Assembly: GCA_032128395.1 (NCBI GenBank)
Contig: JAQBGV010000241.1
Coordinates: forward strand, 1-27,317
DNA: 27,317 bases
Direction: 5' to 3'
Source: JAQBGV01 sp032128395
GTDB lineage: Bacteria; Planctomycetota; UBA8108; UBA1146
Below the pieces are notes generated by a model, which made no database searches, was not told the origin of the DNA, and saw nothing but the letters and a program-made list of their open reading frames with translations. Both the position numbers and the translations under genes were made by a program. Positions 1 to 7,872 of this stretch are shown one piece after another (the first letter of the stretch is position 1; each line of letters starts with the position of its first letter).

Positions 1-3
1 CAT

Positions 4-116
4 CGGGGACACAGCGCAATCGGGGACACAGCGCAATCGGGGACACAGCGCAATCGGGGACACAGCGCAATCGGGGACACAGCGCAATCGGGGACACAGC
101 GCAATCGGGGACACAG
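4..116. repeat. 17-bp tandem repeat, about 6.6 copies
   Basis: Six identical head-to-tail copies of the 17-mer cggggacacagcgcaat (starting at 4, 21, 38, 55, 72 and 89) are followed by a partial copy, 106-116. That partial copy ends on the G of the TetR start codon. No copy has a mismatch. The array begins within three bases of the window edge, so it may continue outside. The unit has no stop codon in any of the six frames, and because 17 is not a multiple of 3 it would encode a 17-residue repeating peptide if translated. The last copy supplies a GGGGA that could act as a ribosome binding site 4 nt before the GTG. Whether this is a regulator-binding array, a mobile-element-derived repeat or an assembly artefact cannot be told here. 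Confidence 0.95.
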
Positions 117-805
117 TGGTTACCGAACAGCAATCCGCATCACCCGTTACCGCCACGAGAATTCTCGACGCCGCCGAGGCTCTGTTCGCCGCCGAGGGGT
201 TCACGGCCACGAGTCTTCGGAAAGTGACCGGCGCCGCCGGGGTCAATCTGGCGGCAGTGAACTATCACTTCGGGAGCAAGGAGGGCCTCCTGCGTGCGGT
301 CCTCGGCCGCCGTCTGGGTCCCCTGAACGAGGCGCGGCTCTCCCGCCTCGATCAGCTCGATCAGCTCGAGGCGCTCGGGCGCCCCGCCACCCTGGAAGAA
401 CTCCTCGAGGCGTTCCTCCGCCCCGCGATCGAGATCCGTGTCGACGAGCGCGCCGGCCAGTTCGTCCGACGACTCCTCGGGCGGCTCTACATCGATCAGG
501 GCGCGGAGTGGTTGCCGCTCTTCTTCGAACAGTTCCACGAGGTGAAGGAGCGATTCGCACCCGCCCTGCGCCGCGCTCTCCCTGACCTCACCGACCTGGA
601 CTTCGCCTGGCGGCTGCACTTCGCCCTCGGAGCGATGGCCCACGCGATGGCGGACGAGAGCCGCTTGAAGGAGATCTCCGGTGGCGCCTGTGATCCCCAC
701 GACACCGAATCGGTGGTGACCCAACTGGTCGCATTCGTAGCAGCAGGACTCCGCACTCGCCGCTCGGCGCCGCTCGCACGCCCGGGGGATGGGAGAGAGG
801 CATGA
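116..805 (+). CDS. TetR/AcrR-family transcriptional regulator
   Basis: A 229-aa one-domain-plus-sensor repressor. The N-terminal TetR helix-turn-helix is clear at residues 12-60: a helix starting TRILDAAEALFAAEGF, then the recognition segment NLAAVNYHFGSKEGLL, which is the classic TetR signature. The remaining 165 residues are an alpha-helical ligand-binding/dimerisation domain. Its style resembles the PsrA/TetR_C_30 group, but the ligand cannot be read from sequence. The only usable start before the HTH is GTG at 116, directly at the end of the 17-bp repeat, with GGGGA as a possible ribosome binding site. The frame stays open upstream through the repeat to the window edge, so a longer N-terminus is possible. 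The stop overlaps the ATG of the next gene (ATGA at 802-805), so it is co-transcribed with the efflux genes and probably represses them. Confidence 0.9.
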   Translation: MVTEQQSASPVTATRILDAAEALFAAEGFTATSLRKVTGAAGVNLAAVNYHFGSKEGLLRAVLGRRLGPLNEARLSRLDQLDQLEALGRPATLEELLEAFLRPAIEIRVDERAGQFVRRLLGRLYIDQGAEWLPLFFEQFHEVKERFAPALRRALPDLTDLDFAWRLHFALGAMAHAMADESRLKEISGGACDPHDTESVVTQLVAFVAAGLRTRRSAPLARPGDGREA

Positions 806-2302
806 CCGTTCGACGGGTGCCCGCGAATCGACTCCTCCCGCTCCTGCTCGCTGGAGTCACCCTGCTGTCGCTCCCCGTCCCCGGGTGTGGTACGAGCCCG
901 CGGCAAGACGGCGACGACGCTCTCACGATCGTCCCACCCGACTGGCCCGGGCGAGAGTCCGCTCCGACCGGGTCGGAGGGCGCCACTCCCGGTGTGTGGT
1001 GGGATCACTTCAGTGACCCCGATCTCGCCGCGCTGATCGACGAGGCCCTCACTCGAAACCCGGACGTGCGGATCGTCGCGGCGCGGGTCGCCGCAGCCTC
1101 CGCCGCACTCGACGGCGCCGGGGCACTTCGGTGGCCCGAACTGGGATTCACCCTCGAAGCGGGTCGGCAGCGCCAGAACTTCATCGGAATCGACATCCCG
1201 GGCTCGAGCGACCTCCTCTCGAGCACGACGACTCGCTTCGGAGCCAGCCTGTCGGCCCGGTGGGAGGTCGACCTGTGGGGACGACTGGCCGCGGGCGAGG
1301 AGACCGCGCGCGAATTCTTCCTTTCGGCGCTCGCGGAAGAGGAAGCGGTGCGACTCTCGCTCTCCGCCCAGGTGGCGATCGCCTGGTTCGCGCTCATCGA
1401 GGCGGGACGGCAACACGACCTCGCGGTCGACATCCGCGATCGTTTCCGTTCGAACGAGCAGAGGATCGCCGCGCGCGCGAGAGAGGGGGTCCGCGGACCG
1501 CTCGATCTCCGACTCGCCCGGACCGAACGCGCCGCCGCCGATGCGACGGTCGCCGCGGCCGGTCGCACCCAGAGCTACGCACGGCGCGCACTCGAGCTTC
1601 TTCTCGGTCGCTACCCGGCGACGGAGATCGCGGGGCGCGGCGATCTGCCCCTCCTCGCCGCAGAGGTCCCGGTAGGGATCCCCGCGACGGTCCTCTCTCG
1701 GCGCCCCGATCTGATCGCCGCGCGGGCGCGCCTGCGCGCCTCCGCCGCCGATCGAGACCGAGCCGAGGCAGAGGTGTGGCCGCAGTTGGTCCTGACCGGG
1801 AGCGGGGGCACGCTGAGCAAGGAGTTCTCCGATCTCCTCGATGGGGACTTCGGCGTCTGGTCGCTCGCCGCGGGGCTCGTCGGAACGATCTTCGACCACG
1901 GTCGTCGGCGAGCGCAGGTGGATGCGGCGGAGGGGCGACGACTCGAGGCGGAGGCGATCTTCGCCCGGGCGGTGCTGCTTGCGTGCGGCGAGGTCGAGGG
2001 TGCGCTCCGCGATGAGGAGCTACTCGCGATCGAAGCCGCGCGCCTCGCGGAGTTGCTCGCGGAATCGCGCGGCGCCCGCGATCTCGCGGGCCGGGAATAC
2101 GCGGTCGGACTCGGGGACATCCTCACCCTCCTCTCGGCGGAGCGCAGCACCGCTAAGGCGGCGAGCCGGGTGCTCGCGGTCGCGCGCGCGCCTCGAAAAT
2201 CGCGTTCGGTTGCTCGTCGCCCTCGGCGGCGCCACGGCTCTCCCCGAGGCGGTCTCGCCCGGCGATCCAGAGGTCTCCGAAGCGCAAGGAGCGCCAGAGT
2301 GA
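802..2302 (+). CDS. NodT-type outer-membrane efflux lipoprotein (frame disrupted near the C-terminus)
   Basis: Outer-membrane channel of a tripartite RND pump (OEP/TolC family, NodT lipoprotein type). A signal peptide ends in the lipobox LPVPGC with Cys29 as the lipidation site. Two OEP repeats follow, including the typical segments WWDHFSDPDLAALIDEAL and VLSRRPDLIAARARLRAS. The frame opened at 802 stays in register until about 2181-2191, an alternating CG run. After it, family-like sequence (ARLENRVRLLVALGGA) continues one frame over and stops at 2302. That stop forms a GTGA overlap with the membrane-fusion gene, the same overlap style as at both other junctions in the operon. Read literally, the first frame instead runs on with an Arg-rich stretch into the fusion protein and would give an 887-aa chimera. 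One missing CG dinucleotide or one extra base explains this. A true 500-aa channel is the likeliest original product. Confidence 0.85.
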
Positions 2303-3465
2303 AGAGCATCATCGGCTGGATCCTCCCGGTCATCGTTCTCGTGGCCGCACTCGGTGCGATGCGGGTGCTCCTGTCGCTGCGCGATGAGCCCGTGATCACT
2401 CCCCCCGAGCGCGTCTTCCCCCTCGTCGAAGTCATCGTCGCCGAGCCGTCCACCGTCGATCACATCGTCCGGTCGCAGGGGACGGTGCGCCCGCTCGGTG
2501 AGATCGACCTCGTCCCCGAGGTGGGGGGCAGAGTGAAGAGCGTCGTCCCCGCACTCCGCGCCGGTGCGTTCTTCCGAGCGGGGGAGCTGCTGGTCGAGAT
2601 CGACCCCGAGGATCTGGAACGCGCGGTGGTCGTCGCCGGGGCGGCGGTCCTCGAGGCCGAGCTCTCCGTGACGACCGAGACCGCCCTCGCCCGAGTCGCG
2701 CGCGAGGAGTGGGACTCCCTGCGCGCGGGCGAGCCGAGCGCTCTTGCCCGGCGCGAGCCGCAGGTCCAGCTCGCGGCTGCCCGGCTCGCCTCTGCGCAGG
2801 CGCGACTCGACCAGGCCCGTCGCGATCTCGAGCGCACGCAGATCTTCGCTCCCTTCGATGGCAGAGTCCTCGAGGAGTGGGTCGAAGAGGGGCAGGTGAT
2901 CGCGCGCGGAGTGTCGATCGCGCGGCTCCACCGGACCGATCGCGCCGAGGTGGTCCTCCCCGTCTCCGACGACCAGCTCGAACTTCTCGACCTTCCGCTG
3001 TTCCCGGGGGAAGTGGGGAGCTTCGAGGGTCCCCGCGTCTCCCTCTCCGCGCGATTCGCCGGGTCGGTGAGGCGATGGGAGGGTCGCGTCCGCCGGGTCG
3101 AAGCGGAACTCGATCCGCGGACCCGCGTGGTGCGCCTCATCGCAGAGATCGAAGACCCGTTCCGACGCGCCGAGGGAGCAAGCGTGCCGCTCCCCCCTGG
3201 GCTCTTCGTCGAGGCGGAGATCGAGGGAAGGCGCAGCGAGGGGGTGTTCGTGTTGCCGCGCACCGCGTGGCACGAAGGGAGCGATCTGCTCGTCGTCGAC
3301 CGAGCGGGGAAGCTCTCGGTGCGGGTCCCCCAGATCGAGCGACGGGATCGCACCTCGATCGTAGTGCGCAGCGGGATCGCCGCCGGGGATCGCATCGTGA
3401 TCTCTCCCCTCGATGTCGTGATCGATGGGATGCGTGTCGAGGTACGCGAGGAGGACACGCCGTGA
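2299..3465 (+). CDS. RND efflux membrane-fusion (periplasmic adaptor) protein
   Basis: A 388-aa HlyD/AcrA-type adaptor that would bridge the inner-membrane RND transporter and the outer-membrane channel. An N-terminal membrane anchor (IIGWILPVIVLVAALGA, residues about 4-21) has no lipobox. The biotinyl-lipoyl half-motifs follow (GTVRPLGEIDLVPEVGGRV, and later ERTQIFAPFDGRVLEEWVEEG), with an Ala/Arg-rich alpha-hairpin between them (about residues 100-185). The C-terminal beta-barrel and membrane-proximal domains contain LDPRTRVVRLIAEIEDP. The start chosen is GTG at 2299, because it overlaps the stop of the shifted outer-membrane-factor frame by 4 nt. The same frame is open upstream only because of the apparent frameshift there. 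Its stop overlaps the RND start (GTGA, 3462-3465). Substrate specificity is not visible. Confidence 0.88.
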   Translation: MKSIIGWILPVIVLVAALGAMRVLLSLRDEPVITPPERVFPLVEVIVAEPSTVDHIVRSQGTVRPLGEIDLVPEVGGRVKSVVPALRAGAFFRAGELLVEIDPEDLERAVVVAGAAVLEAELSVTTETALARVAREEWDSLRAGEPSALARREPQVQLAAARLASAQARLDQARRDLERTQIFAPFDGRVLEEWVEEGQVIARGVSIARLHRTDRAEVVLPVSDDQLELLDLPLFPGEVGSFEGPRVSLSARFAGSVRRWEGRVRRVEAELDPRTRVVRLIAEIEDPFRRAEGASVPLPPGLFVEAEIEGRRSEGVFVLPRTAWHEGSDLLVVDRAGKLSVRVPQIERRDRTSIVVRSGIAAGDRIVISPLDVVIDGMRVEVREEDTP

Positions 3466-6400
3466 GCGACGTCCCGATGGGGGGGCCGATCAGCTGGTTC
3501 GCCCGCAACCCGATCGCCGCGAACCTGCTGATGGCGATGATCCTCTTCGGTGGCGTGATCTCGCTCCTGGGGATCGCCGAGGAAGTGTTCCCCGAGACCG
3601 AGACCGGCATCATCTCGATCGTCGTGCCGTTCCCCGGGGCGGCCCCGCAAGAGGTCGAGGAGGGGATCTGCGTCAAGATCGAGGAGGCGATCTGGGACCT
3701 CGAGGGGATCGACACTCTCCGCTCGAGCGCATCGGAGGGGGTCGGCCGGGTTTCGGTCGAGCTCGAGGACGACGCCGATGCGCGACGGGTGCTCTCCGAC
3801 ATCGAGGCGCGGATCGATGCGCTCGAGACCCTCCCCGAGGAGGCGGAAGAGCCGGTGATGCAGGAGGTCACCTTTCGGCGGCACGTGGTCAATATCGCGA
3901 TCTACGGGGACGTGAGTGAGATGGCGCTCCGGCGCACCGCCGATCGCCTGCGGGAGAGACTCCTCGCAGAGACACTGGTCACCCAGGCGACGTTTGCGAG
4001 CGCCCGCCCCTACGAGATCACCGTCGAGGTCTCCGAGTCCGCGCTCCGGCGGCACGGGATCACCTTCGACGCGATCGCGAACGCGGTCGGACGGAGCTCC
4101 CTCGATCTGCCGGGGGGATCGCTGCGCACCGATGAGGGCGACATTCTCCTGCGCACCAAGGGGCAGCGTTACCGGGGGGAGGAATTCGCGGAGATCCCGA
4201 TCCTCAGCCGACCCGACGGAACGCGGCTACTCGTCGGGGACGTCGCGCGAGTCATCGATGGATTCGCCGATCAGGATCAGTCCGCTCGGTTCAATGATCT
4301 GCCGGCGGTACAGATCCGCGTGTTTCGCGGTGGCGACCAGAGCGCCACGGAGATCGGACGCGCGGTGCGCCGGTTCGTCATCGAAGCGCGCGCACAACTC
4401 CCGGATGCGATTCAGCTCGCGACCTGGCAGGACAATTCGCTGATGCTGAAGAGTCGCCTCGACCTCCTCAAGCGGAACGGGCTGTACGGCCTGGTCCTCG
4501 TCTTCGGAGTGCTCGCTCTCTTCCTGCGGATGCGGCTCGCCCTGTGGATCTCCGTCGGGATCGGGGTGAGTTTCCTCGGGGCGCTCTGGGTGATGCCGGT
4601 GGTCGGTGCATCGCTGAACATGATCACCGCGTTCGGGTTCATCCTGGTCCTCGGGATCGTCGTCGACGATGCCATCGTGGTGGGGGAGAGCGTCTTTCGC
4701 GAACAGCACGGCGGGAAGCCGGGGCTCGCCGGGGTGATCTCGGGGACGCACCGGGTCGCCGTTCCGGTCATCTTCGCGGTGGCGACGACGATCACCGCCT
4801 TCTGGCCGCTGCTGCACGTCCCCGGAGCGATGGGCAAGCTCTTCCAGCAGATCCCGTTCGTGGTGATCCCGACCCTCGCCTTCAGCCTCGTCGAGTCGCT
4901 CTGGATCCTCCCAGCGCACCTGAGGCACGCCCCCGACCCGGCGCGCCGCCACGGGTCGGTCGGTGCCTCGATCCGCCACGTACAGGACCTGTTCGCGAGC
5001 TGGCTCGAGTGGTTCACGCAAAAATGCTACCGACCCTCCCTCGAAGTCGCTCTCCGGATGCGCTACCTGACCCTGTCTGTGTTCTCCGCGCTCGTGATCC
5101 TCACCGCGGGGATCGTCGGGGGTGGATTCCTCAGCTTCTCGTTCATGCCGAAGGTCGAGGCGGACAACGTCGTCGCGAGCCTGACGATGCCGCGGGGCAC
5201 CTCGACCACCGCGATGCACGCTGCGGTCGAACAGGTCGTGCGCGCCGCTCTCCGGCTACGAGAGGAGATCGATCCGGCGGACGGGGATGGCCCGAGCGTT
5301 TTTCATAACGTCCTCACTTCGATCGGGGAACAGCCGTTCCAGGCTGACCAACGGAGGAATGCCGGAGGAGTGGGAGGGAACTCCGAGGGCGCGAACATCG
5401 CCGAGGTGAACGTCGAGCTCGCCCCGTCCGAGGTGCGGGGGAAGCTGTCGAGCGAAGAGGTCGCCCGCCGGTGGCGAGAACTCACCGGCCGTGTCCCCGG
5501 GGCGCTGGAGCTGACCTTCGGTGCGTCTCTCTTCTCGACCGGAAACGACATCGACATCCTCCTCAGCGGCGACGACCTGGCGGAGCTCGGCGTCGCGTCC
5601 CAGTGGTTGCGAGAACACCTCGAGGGGATCGTGGGAGTGAGCGAGGTCCGGGACAGCCTCCGGGCGGGGAAGGAGGAGCTGCGGCTCACGATCCTCCCCG
5701 AAGCGGAGCACCTCGGACTGACCCTCGCGGATCTCGCCCGGCAGATTCGTCAGGGGTTCCACGGTGAGGAGGCGCAACGGATCCAGCGCGGCCGCGACGA
5801 CATCAAAGTGATGGTGCGGTACCCGGAGTCGGAACGGCGCTCGATCGCCGACCTCGAGGCAGTGCGGATTCGCACCCCCGGGGGGGACGAAGTCCCGTTC
5901 CAGAGCGTCGCCCGCGTGGAGCGCACCCGCGGCCTCGACTCGATCGAACGGATCGACCGTCGCCGCGGGGTCCACGTTCTCGGCACCATCGATCGAGAGG
6001 AGACGAGCACGGAGGAGGTGTTCGCGGCGATCGAAGCCCAGGCCCTCCCCGGTTTCGAGCGAGCCTTCCCGCACGTCAGCTGGAGCCACGAAGGGGAACA
6101 GCGCGACCAGGCGGAGACTCTGGGGTCCCTCATCGAGGGATTCATGCTCGCCCTGGTCGCGATCTACGCGCTCATGGCGATCCCTTTCCGCTCCTGGCTG
6201 CAGCCGCTCATCATCATGAGCGCGATCCCGTTCGGGATCGTCGGTGCCGCGCTCGGGCATGTGCTCCTCGATCTCGAGCTCAGTATCGTCTCCCTCTTCG
6301 GGCTGATCGCGCTCGCCGGAGTGGTCGTCAACGACAACCTGGTGCTGGTCGACACGATCAACCGACTGCGAAGAGAAGGGGCGAGCCTCGATCAGGCGAT

Positions 6401-6707
6401 CCGGGTCGCGGGAGCGGTCCGCCTCCGACCGATCCTGCTGACGTCGCTGACCACCTTCGCCGGCCTGACCCCGCTCCTCCTCGAGAGCAGCCTCCAGGCG
6501 AAGTTCATGGTCCCGATGGCGGTCTCGCTCGGCTTCGGGGTGCTGTTTGCGACGGCGATCTCCCTGATCCTCGTCCCGGTCATCTACCAGATCCTCGAAG
6601 ATCTGTTCCGGATCCTCGGCATCGACGAACGGTGGATCGCGGACGTCGAAGAAGAGCACCGTCAGGCGGTCGAGCACGCGGCGACGCCGAGCACCGAGTC
6701 TTGGTAG
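3462..6707 (+). CDS. RND-family inner-membrane efflux transporter (AcrB-like)
   Basis: A 1081-aa proton-driven exporter of the ACR_tran family, close to the usual length. The N-terminus GGPISWFARNPIAANLLMAM is the first transmembrane helix of the family. Two large periplasmic loops each precede clusters of hydrophobic helices (about residues 325-530 and 880-1060). TM4 carries the proton-relay pair Asp402-Asp403 in GIVVDDAIVVGES, equivalent to Asp407/408 of AcrB. The TM10 site that holds Lys940 in AcrB reads VVNDNLVLVD, so that lysine appears absent, as in other non-HAE1 branches. The start is GTG 3462, overlapping the adaptor stop by 4 nt; the longer open frame upstream lies inside the adaptor gene and is ignored. 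Exported compounds cannot be inferred. Confidence 0.93.
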   Translation: MSDVPMGGPISWFARNPIAANLLMAMILFGGVISLLGIAEEVFPETETGIISIVVPFPGAAPQEVEEGICVKIEEAIWDLEGIDTLRSSASEGVGRVSVELEDDADARRVLSDIEARIDALETLPEEAEEPVMQEVTFRRHVVNIAIYGDVSEMALRRTADRLRERLLAETLVTQATFASARPYEITVEVSESALRRHGITFDAIANAVGRSSLDLPGGSLRTDEGDILLRTKGQRYRGEEFAEIPILSRPDGTRLLVGDVARVIDGFADQDQSARFNDLPAVQIRVFRGGDQSATEIGRAVRRFVIEARAQLPDAIQLATWQDNSLMLKSRLDLLKRNGLYGLVLVFGVLALFLRMRLALWISVGIGVSFLGALWVMPVVGASLNMITAFGFILVLGIVVDDAIVVGESVFREQHGGKPGLAGVISGTHRVAVPVIFAVATTITAFWPLLHVPGAMGKLFQQIPFVVIPTLAFSLVESLWILPAHLRHAPDPARRHGSVGASIRHVQDLFASWLEWFTQKCYRPSLEVALRMRYLTLSVFSALVILTAGIVGGGFLSFSFMPKVEADNVVASLTMPRGTSTTAMHAAVEQVVRAALRLREEIDPADGDGPSVFHNVLTSIGEQPFQADQRRNAGGVGGNSEGANIAEVNVELAPSEVRGKLSSEEVARRWRELTGRVPGALELTFGASLFSTGNDIDILLSGDDLAELGVASQWLREHLEGIVGVSEVRDSLRAGKEELRLTILPEAEHLGLTLADLARQIRQGFHGEEAQRIQRGRDDIKVMVRYPESERRSIADLEAVRIRTPGGDEVPFQSVARVERTRGLDSIERIDRRRGVHVLGTIDREETSTEEVFAAIEAQALPGFERAFPHVSWSHEGEQRDQAETLGSLIEGFMLALVAIYALMAIPFRSWLQPLIIMSAIPFGIVGAALGHVLLDLELSIVSLFGLIALAGVVVNDNLVLVDTINRLRREGASLDQAIRVAGAVRLRPILLTSLTTFAGLTPLLLESSLQAKFMVPMAVSLGFGVLFATAISLILVPVIYQILEDLFRILGIDERWIADVEEEHRQAVEHAATPSTESW

Positions 6708-6715
6708 GGGGAAGA

Positions 6716-7738
6716 GTGGCAGCGGCTCGACGGGTACTGCTCGTGAATCTCGGTTCGCCGAAGAGCCCCGAGGTCGCCGATGTCCGGGCGTACCTGAAGG
6801 AGTTCCTCTCCGACCCTCTGGTGATCGATGCTCCCGCTCTGATCCGCTGGTTCGTCCTGAGGTGCTTCATCCTCCCGAAGCGGCCGCACGCCTCGGCCGC
6901 GGCGTACCGGTTGATCTGGACCGACCTGGGTTCGCCGCTGGTGGTGACGAGCAAGCGCGTCGCGGAACGCCTCGGCGAGAAGATCGGGGAACCGGTCGCA
7001 CTCGCGATGCGCTACGGAGAGCCGTCGATCCGGGAGACCCTCACTGCGCTCCGGGATGAGGGAGTGGCCGAGCTGCGCGTGATCCCGCTCTATCCGCACT
7101 ACGCGAAGTCGAGCTACGAGACGGTCGAGAAGAAGATCCGCAGGGAGGCGGCGCGACTCGGGAGTCCCTTCCGGCTCTCGTTCCAGGAGCCGTTCCACTC
7201 GGAAGCGAAATACATCGAGGCGCTGCGGCAGGTCAGCGAGCCGTACGTCTCCGGATCGAAGCGCGCCCCGCCGTACGACCACCTTCTCTTCAGCTTTCAC
7301 GGGATTCCGGTGCGGCACGTCGAGAAGCGCGACCCGACCGGAAAGCACTGCCTGCGCACGGCGGACTGCTGTCTCTCGGGTCACCCGGCGACCGAGCGTT
7401 GCTACCGGTCCCACTGCCTGCGGACGGCAGAGGCGCTCGCTGCCGCGCTCGACCTCCCGAGAGAGAAGTGGTCGCTGTCGTTCCAGAGCCGCCTCGGCCG
7501 CGACCCCTGGCTCCCGCCATCGACCGAAGAGACCCTCGTGGAGCTCGCGCATCGCGGCACGGAGAGACTCCTCGTCATCTGCCCGAGCTTCGTGTCGGAC
7601 TGCTTGGAGACTCTGGAAGAGATCGCAATCCGGGGCCGAGAGTCGTTCCTCGCAGCGGGCGGCAAGTCGTTCGCGATGATCCCGTGCATGAACGAGCATC
7701 CGGCGTGGATCGATGCGCTCGCGGGGTACGCTCGGTAG
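6716..7738 (+). CDS. hemH: Ferrochelatase with a cysteine-rich insertion
   Basis: A 340-aa enzyme that would insert iron into the porphyrin ring in heme (or coproheme) synthesis. Family motifs are present: LLVNLGSPKSPEVADVRAYL at the N-terminus, VIPLYPHYA, the catalytic His195 in FSFHGIP, and Glu298 in CLETLEEI, matching His263/Glu343 of human ferrochelatase. Between them lies an insertion with Cys212, Cys218, Cys219, Cys229 and Cys234. Some bacterial ferrochelatases carry a comparable internal cysteine cluster, and this one could bind an iron-sulfur centre (inference). The start is GTG 6716, with a GGGGGA ribosome binding site just upstream. The open frame reaches further back, but those residues are non-homologous and overlap the RND gene. 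It begins 8 nt after the RND stop, so it may be co-transcribed with the pump. Confidence 0.95.
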   Translation: MAAARRVLLVNLGSPKSPEVADVRAYLKEFLSDPLVIDAPALIRWFVLRCFILPKRPHASAAAYRLIWTDLGSPLVVTSKRVAERLGEKIGEPVALAMRYGEPSIRETLTALRDEGVAELRVIPLYPHYAKSSYETVEKKIRREAARLGSPFRLSFQEPFHSEAKYIEALRQVSEPYVSGSKRAPPYDHLLFSFHGIPVRHVEKRDPTGKHCLRTADCCLSGHPATERCYRSHCLRTAEALAAALDLPREKWSLSFQSRLGRDPWLPPSTEETLVELAHRGTERLLVICPSFVSDCLETLEEIAIRGRESFLAAGGKSFAMIPCMNEHPAWIDALAGYAR

Positions 7739-7802
7739 GGGAGTGGCTCCACCGAGCGGGGCCCGTCCTCGCTCCTCGAGCAGTGCGTTGAAAAAGTGCT
7801 TC

Positions 7803-7858
7803 CGATCCGAGGGATCGAGATTTCAATCCCCGTGCCTCCGCCCGGACGCAACGGGCGG
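7803..7858. terminator. Two stem-loops between convergent genes, possible bidirectional terminator
   Basis: The 134-nt gap between the hemH stop and the stop of the leftward ATP-grasp gene holds two perfect inverted repeats. One has 6-bp arms (7803-7808 with 7812-7817, loop gag). The other has 7-bp arms (CCGCCCG 7838-7844 with CGGGCGG 7852-7858, loop gacgcaa). The position between convergent transcription units fits termination for both strands. Neither stem has a clear T-run, so intrinsic termination is only a guess. Confidence 0.45.
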
Positions 7859-7872
7859 CTAGGGTGTCCGGG

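Noticed and set aside
1..116. CRISPR array
   Set aside because: Units are 17 bp directly abutting without spacers and no cas genes are present, so it is a simple tandem repeat.
496..1899. Long minus-strand open frame (467 codons) opposite the TetR and outer-membrane-factor genes
   Set aside because: Composition is Arg/Gly/Glu-rich with no domain; it is antisense to well-recognised plus-strand genes and arises from high GC.
2020..3273. Minus-strand open frame of 417 codons
   Set aside because: Exact antisense of the adaptor gene, no family features, typical GC-rich shadow.
802..3465. A genuine 887-aa outer-membrane-factor/adaptor fusion protein
   Set aside because: The join is an Arg-rich nonsense stretch, the alternative frame continues the channel family sequence and its stop overlaps the adaptor start; a fused lipoprotein channel and inner-membrane adaptor would also be topologically implausible.
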